Shown here piece by piece: positions 1-7,069 of a stretch of DNA of 64,000 nt. Each line of letters starts with the position of its first letter. The stretch's first letter is position 1. A program made the position numbers and the translations under genes. Origin of the DNA: Pseudoalteromonas ulvae UL12 (GTDB lineage Bacteria; Pseudomonadota; Gammaproteobacteria; Enterobacterales; Alteromonadaceae); contig NZ_AQHJ01000028.1 in the NCBI RefSeq assembly GCF_014925405.1, positions 1 to 64,000 of the forward strand. The letters are read 5' to 3'. A model generated the notes under the pieces. It did not search any database and had not been told where the DNA came from. It worked only from the letters and a program-made list of their open reading frames with translations.

Positions 1-64
1 GGCTTGCGCTCATTCTTCGCTTAGTTTAGCCTGCTATTTTCCGCCGTTTATTAAGGCGTTAAAT
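1..64 (+). repeat. Partial attC site (integron cassette recombination site)
   Basis: This is the right part of an attC site whose left end lies outside the window. It ends in GGCGTTAAAT, where GTTAAAT (58-64) fits the R' core GTTRRRY. The next cassette gene starts 19 bases later. The imperfect palindromic arm and the position directly before a small + strand gene match the sites further along the array. Confidence 0.7.
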
Positions 65-82
65 TTCAAAAGAAGTATCGAG

Positions 83-556
83 ATGGACGAAAGAGATCAG
101 AAAGCATTAGATGATATTGAAGAATATGGATGTCATGTTATGAATGTTATGAATGTTATGGAAGGTGATGATGAGCCTTCTTTTACATATTCTATTGGTA
201 TTAACAAGAAACAAAATAAGCCGGATGTAGTAATTCTAGGGTTGAAGTCAGAATTGGCCCACTCAATGGCAAATAACTACAAAAATCGTCTTCTCGATGG
301 AGAGGTATTTGAGCCAGGAAATTATTATTCAGACTTTCTTGGTGATTTCGATGTGTGTTTCGTGAAAGTCTCAAAAAAATATTTCAAAGATTATTTTGGT
401 TGGGGACTTTGGCTTCACAAAGGAGACGATTTTGAAATGCTTCAAATGGTCTGGCCTACAACTGACGGTGTTTGGCCCTGGGGCGAGAATAAGTCGGATT
501 TTTACAAGTGGGCACAACCAATATTAAATGAAGATGGTGTGCTAAATGAAATTTAA
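83..556 (+). CDS. DUF4262 domain protein (integron cassette gene)
   Basis: The 157-residue protein has the pattern of the DUF4262 family: a G-H-V opening near residue 17, then PSFTYSIGI, a PDVVILGLK strand, and a basic C-terminal half. No biochemical function is established for this family. The gene lies between two attC sites, so it is a mobile cassette. The ATG at 83 follows a weak purine-rich stretch. The stop codon overlaps the R'' core of the next attC, as is usual for cassettes. A 9-bp tandem duplication (137-154) repeats Met-Asn-Val within the conserved N-terminal strand, in frame. Confidence 0.8.
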   Translation: MDERDQKALDDIEEYGCHVMNVMNVMEGDDEPSFTYSIGINKKQNKPDVVILGLKSELAHSMANNYKNRLLDGEVFEPGNYYSDFLGDFDVCFVKVSKKYFKDYFGWGLWLHKGDDFEMLQMVWPTTDGVWPWGENKSDFYKWAQPILNEDGVLNEI

Positions 557-655
557 CAAGGCCAGTCAATCTGACCTTCGTAAACTGTCTTCTTTTTTGC
601 AAAAAGACGCAAAAAAGCCGCCAATTCACTCCGGCAGTTGCTGGCGGCGTTAGGT
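551..655 (+). repeat. attC site, 105 bp
   Basis: It starts with the R'' core ATTTAAC (551-557) and ends with the R' core GTTAGGT (649-655), fitting RYYYAAC and GTTRRRY. The middle has inverted segments, for example TTTTTTGC paired with GCAAAAA around 593-607 and a GCCGCCA / TGGCGGC pair near 617-648. It separates the DUF4262 cassette from the next one. Confidence 0.8.
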
Positions 656-683
656 GAATAGGGAATATCTGGAGTATGCTGTC

Positions 684-917
684 ATGGAAGTAGTTAAATA
701 TCATCCTGAACATAATTCAACAATGTACTCAGGTTCAAAAGGTGAATATCTCCTGTATGTGCACGTACATGCGCCAAGTGTAGGTTTTGATGTAATTCAT
801 GAACTACCTAAACATGAGCTTAAGTCGTATAAAAAAGATCCTGAATCTTATGTTTCCGAAAAGGCTGCATATATGGCAAAGTATCCAACTAGTTTCAAAA
901 CGCTATCGGATAAGTAG
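684..917 (+). CDS. Small hypothetical protein (integron cassette gene)
   Basis: I do not recognise this 77-residue protein. It is hydrophilic, rich in Lys, His and Tyr, and has no signal peptide or membrane segment. ATG 684 is chosen because GGAG (671-674) lies 9 bases upstream. An in-frame GTG at 654 would give 87 residues but would start inside the attC core. The gene fills one cassette, between the attC ending at 655 and the R'' core starting at 931. An insertion sequence has landed in its attC site, right after the cassette. Confidence 0.6.
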   Translation: MEVVKYHPEHNSTMYSGSKGEYLLYVHVHAPSVGFDVIHELPKHELKSYKKDPESYVSEKAAYMAKYPTSFKTLSDK

Positions 918-964
918 TGGTGTATTATTCACCTAACAAGAGACTATGGCGTCAATAGCTAATT

Positions 965-1921
<957 letters not shown>

Positions 1922-1949
1922 CTAACTCTTGCTTGCATAATGCGGGTTC

Positions 1950-2090
1950 GAGACCCAGTAGACTATTCGAGTGTGATGCTTGGAGTCTTTTGTGGCGTTC
2001 ATTCTTGTTATCGGTCTCTCAACAGAGGATCCATCGCTTAATCGAACTACCACAAAAGAGAGCTTTAGTTGCAGCTAAAGCCTGGGTCTC
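1950..2090 (-). ncRNA. Candidate bridge RNA of IS110-family copy 1
   Basis: The segment lies upstream of the transposase in the element's long non-coding end. Complementary stretches seen by eye: a 9-bp closing helix (1950-1958 with 2082-2090), a 7-bp hairpin (2062-2068 with 2075-2081), and a 10-bp stem (1986-1995 with 2050-2059) enclosing a 54-nt loop. In RNA sense the loop holds UUAAGCGA then AUAACAAG. The second equals the attC R'' core side of the insertion point. The first is complementary to the other side (7 of 8 bases at copy 2, 4 of 8 at copy 1). A second loop (1959-1985) holds AUAGUCU, identical to the element end. Exact RNA ends and transcription are unknown. Confidence 0.7.
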
Positions 2091-2251
2091 ACATTACCCG
2101 AACTTGGTTTAAAAGAATAATTAGATGGGTTTATTATCCATACAAGCTAATTAATAAGGACAAAAAACAGTTGGCTGTTTTCGTTCCTCAACATTTTAGC
2201 CAACAATTTTTTGCCCATTATTAGGGCGTTACATTTCACGGAGGATTTAGG

Positions 2252-2809
2252 TTGTCATTTCCAGTTTTAGAGACAAATCGCTTAAGGTTAGATCAATTAT
2301 CAGAAGATGATTCAAATAGTTTGTTTGAGTTGTTCTCGGACAACACAGTTGTCAAATACTATGATTTAGAAGCATTCACTGAACTGTCACAAGCGAGTAA
2401 ATTAATAGAATTCTTTAACTCTCGATTTAAAGAAAACTCTGGTATTCGTTGGGCTATTCGCTTAAAAGAAAAAAATGAATTCATAGGTACTTGTGGCTTT
2501 AATTCTTGGAGCCCTAAAATGAAGAATGCCACTATTGGTTATGACTTATTGCCCAAGTATTGGAGTAACGGTTTTACCACGGAAGCAGTTCATCGAATAG
2601 TTAAAACTGCATTTTTAGGTGAATTATCTTGCGGTAAACTTAATCGTATTCAAGGAGATACCGTTCCGGGTAACTCTGCTTCTGAGTCGCTCCTTTTAAA
2701 AATAGGCTTCAAAGAAGAAGGTCTAAGGCGTCAAAGCGGTTACTGGAAAAATCAATTCCATGATCTTAAGTGCTTTGGGTTAATTAGGTCTGAGTATAGA
2801 GAAATATAA
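2252..2809 (+). CDS. GNAT-family N-acetyltransferase, RimJ/RimL-like (cassette gene)
   Basis: The 185-residue protein reads as a ribosomal-protein-type acetyltransferase: an N-terminal LETNRLRLDQL, a central GTCGF strand, a YDLLPKYWSNGFTTEA acetyl-CoA-binding region near residues 98-113, and the late NSASESLLLKIGFKEEG helix-strand. It would transfer acetyl from acetyl-CoA to an amine; the substrate cannot be told. The start is TTG 2252, supported by GGAGG at 2240-2244. No in-frame ATG gives full length. It fills one cassette and its stop codon overlaps the next attC core. Confidence 0.85.
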   Translation: MSFPVLETNRLRLDQLSEDDSNSLFELFSDNTVVKYYDLEAFTELSQASKLIEFFNSRFKENSGIRWAIRLKEKNEFIGTCGFNSWSPKMKNATIGYDLLPKYWSNGFTTEAVHRIVKTAFLGELSCGKLNRIQGDTVPGNSASESLLLKIGFKEEGLRRQSGYWKNQFHDLKCFGLIRSEYREI

Positions 2810-2902
2810 CAATCAGTTGGTGTGCGCCCCTGCGGGGCTGGGACGGTTACACTTCGCTCGTTCCTCGCTACGTTTCACCGCCCCACAACAAAAGCGTTAT
2901 GT
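2804..2902 (+). repeat. attC site, 99 bp
   Basis: R'' core ATATAAC (2804-2810) and R' core GTTATGT (2896-2902) bound a GC-rich imperfect palindrome: GTTGGTGTGCG on the left pairs loosely with CCGCCCCACAAC on the right, with GGGACGG and CGTTTCACC in the middle. It follows the GNAT gene and precedes the zinc-ribbon gene. Confidence 0.75.
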
Positions 2903-2926
2903 GTCACATCTAACACGGAGAGTAGT

Positions 2927-3369
2927 TTGAAAAATCCTACAGGGACTAAAAAGAATCATCGTGGCACTTTTTTAATGAATGGTGGTTTAACTCATGTGAG
3001 GTATGATCACAAAAGTCGCCCATCAAAATTGATATTAAATGCCCAAATTGTAGTTCTTTAGCAATTGCTAAAGATGAAGAAGTAGGTGACTCTTTATTTG
3101 TCGCTGATATGTCACCAAGCTTTAAAGGCTCACCATTTTCAATTACATGCACGTCATGTATGTACCGCAAAAAGAGGTTAGCCTATGAAGAGCTAACTGA
3201 ACCTTACTTTCAGTTTGAAGGCCGTGGCGAGATTCTTTGGGCATGGAATCGAGAACATTTAGATATGATTTATAAATATTTAAATGGCGTATCGATCAAA
3301 GAACATGACTATGAGTTTTATAACACATACATTCATGGTGATTGGAAAAATATAAAACAACTTATTTAA
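2927..3369 (+). pseudogene. Zinc-ribbon-like cassette gene broken by a frameshift
   Basis: A TTG start at 2927 with GGAG 6 bases upstream opens a frame reading MKNPTGTKKNHRGTFLMNGG and running to a stop at 3061. From about 3015 the coding sense continues in another frame, PIKIDIKCPNCSS, with a second CTSC pair near 3150. It then runs to the stop at 3369 (IHGDWKNIKQLI). The two CxxC pairs suggest a small zinc-binding protein, function unknown. The second frame has a stop (TGA 3004) just upstream and no good start of its own. So a one-base indel near 3005-3025, or a sequencing error, splits the gene. ATG 3109 would give only the C-terminal 86 residues. Confidence 0.65.
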
Positions 3370-3395
3370 AAACAATTAGTAAAGGTTTAAGTGAC

Positions 3396-3496
3396 ACATA
3401 ACAAGTCATTAAAGCAGGACAAAAAACAGTTGGTTTTTGCTCGTGCCTCGCTTATTTTAACCAACTATTTTATTGCCTCTTAATGAGGCGTTATGT
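3396..3496 (+). repeat. attC site, 101 bp, uninterrupted
   Basis: R'' core ACATAAC (3396-3402) is followed by AAG, and R' core GTTATGT is at 3490-3496. The inner arms CAGTTGGTT and AACCAACTA (about 3428-3467) pair. It closely resembles the arms left beside insertion sequence copy 1 (shared GGACAAAAAACAGTTGG) and serves as the empty-site reference for placing the element ends. Confidence 0.8.
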
Positions 3497-3508
3497 TTTA
3501 AGGGAAGT

Positions 3509-3859
3509 ATGAAGAAAGTAATCGGATTATATGTTCTTGTTGTAGTAGTTGGTGTATTCACATCAATAGCTGTTTCAGAAAAGGTAACAGAAGAAACTTT
3601 CAAGTTTTATTCTGGAGCCACTATGAATCAAATGGATTATGGTTTAACCCTAGAAAACTCCTTAGCTATTTTAGCTGCATACGAAAACAGTGATGAAGCT
3701 GAATTTTATCAATCAAGTTGTGTGCAAATTGATTTATCGCTAAGAGCTTTACGCTTGTACAGTGGCAATATTGATGGGATGCAACAAGTTCGAACAGAGT
3801 CTGCTATTACCAAAGGCGATGAAGTACTTTTAAAACTACAGCAATCAGGCAAGTGTTAA
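3509..3859 (+). CDS. Small exported or membrane-anchored hypothetical protein (cassette gene)
   Basis: The 116-residue protein begins MKKVIGLYVLVVVVGVFTSI, a single hydrophobic segment that could be a signal peptide or an N-terminal anchor. The remainder, about 90 residues, is polar with two cysteines (residues about 82 and 116, the last residue). I do not recognise the family. ATG 3509 follows GGGAAG with good spacing. The frame extends upstream into attC but that part is not plausible coding sequence. It is one cassette, between the attC ending at 3496 and the interrupted attC starting at 3865. Confidence 0.65.
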   Translation: MKKVIGLYVLVVVVGVFTSIAVSEKVTEETFKFYSGATMNQMDYGLTLENSLAILAAYENSDEAEFYQSSCVQIDLSLRALRLYSGNIDGMQQVRTESAITKGDEVLLKLQQSGKC

Positions 3860-3898
3860 TTAAAACATAACAAGAGACTATGGCGTCAATAGCTAATT

Positions 3899-4852
<954 letters not shown>

Positions 4853-4880
4853 CTAACTCTTGCTTGCATAATGCGGGTTC

Positions 4881-5021
4881 GAGACCCAGTAGACTATTCG
4901 AGTGTGATGCTTGGAGTCTTTTGTGGCGTTCATTCTTGTTATCGGTCTCTCAACAGAGGATCCATCGCTTAATCGAACTACCACAAAAGAGAGCTTTAGT
5001 TGCAGCTAAAGCCTGGGTCTC
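4881..5021 (-). ncRNA. Candidate bridge RNA of IS110-family copy 2
   Basis: The sequence is identical to the copy 1 segment shifted by 2931 bases, including the closing helix, the hairpin and the large guide loop. At this site the two guide blocks fit the flanks well: AUAACAAG matches 8 of 8 bases before the junction, and the block complementary to TCGCTTAA fits TTGCTTAA after it (7 of 8). This agrees with insertion guided by this RNA. Confidence 0.68.
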
Positions 5022-5141
5022 ACATTACCCGAACTTGGTTTAAAAGAATAATTAGATGGGTTTATTATCCATACAAGTTGCTTAAACGGAAAAATAACAG
5101 TTGGCCATCGCTTCGCGATTTTAGCCAACCATTATTTTAAC

Positions 5142-5223
5142 GCTTAACTCGTTCCCTTCGGTCACTGGGACACAAACGCAGCGGCGCTTCGCTATTTTGC
5201 CGCTACGTTTGCGCCTGTTAGCT
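5142..5223 (+). repeat. attC site, 82 bp
   Basis: R'' core GCTTAAC (5142-5148) and R' core GTTAGCT (5217-5223) bound a strong palindrome: AACGCAGCGGC pairs with GCCGCTACGTTT around 5175-5211. It follows directly on the truncated arm of the previous attC with no gene between, so one cassette seems to have been deleted here. The toxin-antitoxin cassette follows. Confidence 0.7.
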
Positions 5224-5263
5224 TAAAGTTAGTTGCCTTTTCAATACCGCATGTTCAATTTAC

Positions 5264-5310
5264 TGTACACGTATGTGAGAGAAGATTATACTTGTTCCAT
5301 TAAATGTACA
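5264..5310 (+). promoter_or_regulatory. Candidate YefM-YoeB operator: two TGTACA boxes
   Basis: TGTACA occurs at 5264-5269 and 5305-5310, just upstream of the antitoxin start. TGTACA is the known core bound by YefM in the autoregulated yefM-yoeB promoter. The 100 bases between the attC and the ATG are longer than in other cassettes here, consistent with a cassette carrying its own promoter. The exact -35 and -10 are not clear to me. Confidence 0.6.
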
Positions 5311-5323
5311 TGTGAAGGTTCTT

Positions 5324-5578
5324 ATGAGAATCATATCTTTTACTGAAGCTAGAAATGGTCTTAAAGCTGTCTTGGACGGTGTAGTTAATGATGCAGATAC
5401 AACAGTCATTACACGTCGTGATTCTGAGGATGCTGTGGTTATGTCTTTAGATTACTACAACAGCCTTATGGAGACAGTGCACTTACTTCGCTCTCCTCAA
5501 AATGCTGAACACCTAAACCGATCAATAGCACAGTACCGTGCTGGCAAAACGACAGCACGAGAGTTAATTGATGAGTAG
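5324..5578 (+). CDS. yefM: Antitoxin YefM (Phd/YefM family)
   Basis: The 84-residue protein matches E. coli YefM in length and pattern: MRIISFTEARNGLKAVL at the N-terminus, TVITRRDSEDAVVMSLDYYN in the middle, and LLRSPQNAEHL leading into the toxin-wrapping tail. It should bind DNA through its N-terminal part and neutralise YoeB through its C-terminal part. ATG 5324 is preferred over GTG 5312 because GAAGG lies 5 bases upstream and the family starts at this Met. The end overlaps the toxin start by 8 bases, the usual coupled arrangement. Confidence 0.93.
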   Translation: MRIISFTEARNGLKAVLDGVVNDADTTVITRRDSEDAVVMSLDYYNSLMETVHLLRSPQNAEHLNRSIAQYRAGKTTARELIDE

Positions 5579-5840
5579 TAGTCAACGTTTACTATCGTGG
5601 ACTGATGAGGCTTGGGGTGACTACCTGTATTGGCAAACCCAAGATAAGAAAACACTTAAGCGTATCAACAAACTTATTAATGATGTTAAGCGTTCTCCTT
5701 TTGAGGGTATTGGTAAACCTGAACCGTTAAAAGAGAACCTATCTGGTTTTTGGTCTCGCCGCATTGACGATACTAATAGGCTTGTTTACGCAGTCGATGA
5801 TCAAGCAATAACAATAATTTCATGTCGCTACCACTACTAA
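5571..5840 (+). CDS. yoeB: Toxin YoeB, ribosome-dependent mRNA interferase
   Basis: The 89-residue protein matches YoeB almost block by block: WTDEAWGDYLYWQ, SPFEGIGKPEPLKENLSGFWSRRI and a C-terminal CRYHY. Catalytic Glu (in FEGIGKPEPLK), Arg (SRRI) and the penultimate His are all present. YoeB cleaves mRNA in the ribosomal A site. The N-terminus is about five residues longer than in E. coli. Start at ATG 5571, inside the last codons of yefM, indicates translational coupling. In integrons such pairs are thought to stabilise arrays against cassette loss. Confidence 0.95.
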   Translation: MSSSQRLLSWTDEAWGDYLYWQTQDKKTLKRINKLINDVKRSPFEGIGKPEPLKENLSGFWSRRIDDTNRLVYAVDDQAITIISCRYHY

Positions 5841-5860
5841 ATCAGGTTCAACGGTCGGGC

Positions 5861-5986
5861 ATCTAACAAACAATTTAAGAGTGATTCAGCACGCTTGGCA
5901 TTTTTGGTTTGGTTTTAGTTCAGTGTTTACGGTGGTCAAATGGAGTGTCGTGGCTGCGTGCTTCACACCTTAATTGGGCGTTAGAG
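5861..5986 (+). repeat. attC site, 126 bp, Vibrio VCR-like
   Basis: R'' core ATCTAAC (5861-5867) opens TAACAAACAATTTAAGAG, and the site ends CTTAATTGGGCGTTAG (R' core from 5980). Its length and its end blocks resemble the long repeats of Vibrio superintegrons and differ from the 82-105 bp sites elsewhere in this array. The toxin-antitoxin cassette therefore probably came from a Vibrio-type array. Confidence 0.75.
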
Positions 5987-6035
5987 TGAAAGTGAATTTT
6001 ATGCGTAATCGTCACTTTGGGGAACATTAATCAAA

Positions 6036-6425
6036 ATGATGAATTTAAAAATTAAATCGCATTTAGTTGCCCGAATACTTTCTATTTATATAGTTACCTT
6101 TTTATTATCGGGCTGCTTTAAAGACGTAGATATAAATCCGAGAGTAACAGCTGATAAATTAGTTGGTGAATACTCAAATATGGAACAAGTTTTATTTATT
6201 GAATCAGATAAAACTTATCGAATAAACTCAGGGGGTTCAAAAGAGGAAGGTTTCTGGTCTATTCTCGATTCTACAGTTACATTGACTTCAAATAATCAAA
6301 AAGTAACTCGTATTAAAGTTTACGAAGTAGAAGGGCTGTATGAGTTAATTACTCTTGATAGAAGCCCGCAGGATCCTGATACTTATGATTTCTCTAAAAC
6401 AATGAGACGTAAGGCTTTGGAGTAA
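6036..6425 (+). CDS. Hypothetical lipoprotein (cassette gene)
   Basis: The 129-residue product has a hydrophobic N-terminus ending in LLSGC, a lipobox with the lipidated Cys near residue 27. It should be processed by signal peptidase II. The mature part, about 100 residues, reads like a small beta protein (KLVGEYSNMEQVLFIESDKTY, GFWSILDSTVTL). That is a general pattern for secreted cassette proteins and gives no function. Two adjacent ATGs (6036, 6039) are possible starts. It lies between a VCR-like attC and a shrunken attC remnant. Confidence 0.75.
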   Translation: MMNLKIKSHLVARILSIYIVTFLLSGCFKDVDINPRVTADKLVGEYSNMEQVLFIESDKTYRINSGGSKEEGFWSILDSTVTLTSNNQKVTRIKVYEVEGLYELITLDRSPQDPDTYDFSKTMRRKALE

Positions 6426-6430
6426 TTTTA

Positions 6431-6462
6431 CTCTAACAAGGCATTAAACAGGGGCGTTAGTA
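6431..6462 (+). repeat. Shrunken attC remnant, about 32 bp
   Basis: TCTAACAAGG (6433-6442) looks like an R'' end and GGGGCGTTAG (6451-6460) like an R' end, but only about a dozen bases separate them instead of the usual 70 or more. The central palindrome is gone, so the site should no longer recombine. This would lock the lipoprotein and SRPBCC cassettes together. Confidence 0.6.
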
Positions 6463-6485
6463 GCAATCCAACAAAAGGAGGAAAC

Positions 6486-6899
6486 ATGAAAATCAGTATT
6501 GAAACTGAAGTGAAAGCGTCGCCAGCCACCGTCTGGAATGCATGGGTCAGTCCCGAAGATATAACAAGTTGGAATTTTGCTATCGACGAATGGTGCTGCC
6601 CCAAGGCAGAAATAAGTCTGGAAGTAGGCGGGAAATTCAATTACCGAATGGAAGCGAAAGATGGTTCTATGGGTTTCGATTTCGAAGGTACTTTCACTGA
6701 GATCAATCCACAAAAATCCATTCGTTTCGAGCTTGGAGATTCACGAGTTGTTACTGTGGAGTTCTTGGAAACTGCCGAGGGAGTCAGGGTTATAGAATCA
6801 TTTGATGCTGAAGATGAAAACTCAGCAGAGCAACAAAAACAAGGTTGGCAAAGTATTCTCAATAACTTCAAAAAGCATGTTGAAAGTAAAAGCAACTAA
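6486..6899 (+). CDS. SRPBCC (AHSA1/ActivatorHsp90-like) domain protein
   Basis: The 137-residue protein has the typical AHSA1-type START-fold pattern: an N-terminal strand IETEVKASPATVWNAWVSPEDITSWN, a GGKFNYRMEAKDGSMGFDFEGTFTEI block and a C-terminal helix ending GWQSILNNFKKHVES. Proteins of this type bind hydrophobic ligands; the ligand is unknown here. ATG 6486 has a strong AAAGGAGG Shine-Dalgarno sequence. It is probably the last cassette of the array: it follows an attC remnant, and an odd TAACA-beginning repeat follows its stop codon. Confidence 0.88.
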   Translation: MKISIETEVKASPATVWNAWVSPEDITSWNFAIDEWCCPKAEISLEVGGKFNYRMEAKDGSMGFDFEGTFTEINPQKSIRFELGDSRVVTVEFLETAEGVRVIESFDAEDENSAEQQKQGWQSILNNFKKHVESKSN

Positions 6900-6911
6900 C
6901 ACAATGAGCCT

Positions 6912-6962
6912 ATCTCTCGTCAATAGGCATTACTTATCTTTTTGACCGCGCAAGCGGTCAAA
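6912..6962 (+). repeat. 26-bp dispersed repeat followed by a perfect hairpin
   Basis: Positions 6912-6937 match 25239-25264 in 25 of 26 bases (one C/T difference). Both copies lie just after a stop codon that is part of a TAACA sequence. Here a perfect hairpin follows (TTTGACCGC 6941-6949, GCAA loop, GCGGTCAAA 6954-6962). It is not followed by a T tract, so it is not a convincing terminator. It may be a degenerate attC-like end of the array. Confidence 0.6.
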
Positions 6963-7069
6963 TCCAAATCAATCAACAAATTCATCTGTCGGTTAGCTGT
7001 TAAATCGTCAACACATAGAGAGGCTCTCTTAGTGCGATCTTATCGCTGCCTGACGTTTTACACCGGCGG

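Noticed and set aside
2822..3061. A plus-strand frame starting inside the attC after the GNAT gene
   Set aside because: The first 35 codons are attC sequence; only the part from TTG 2927 is plausible, as the first half of the frameshifted zinc-ribbon gene.
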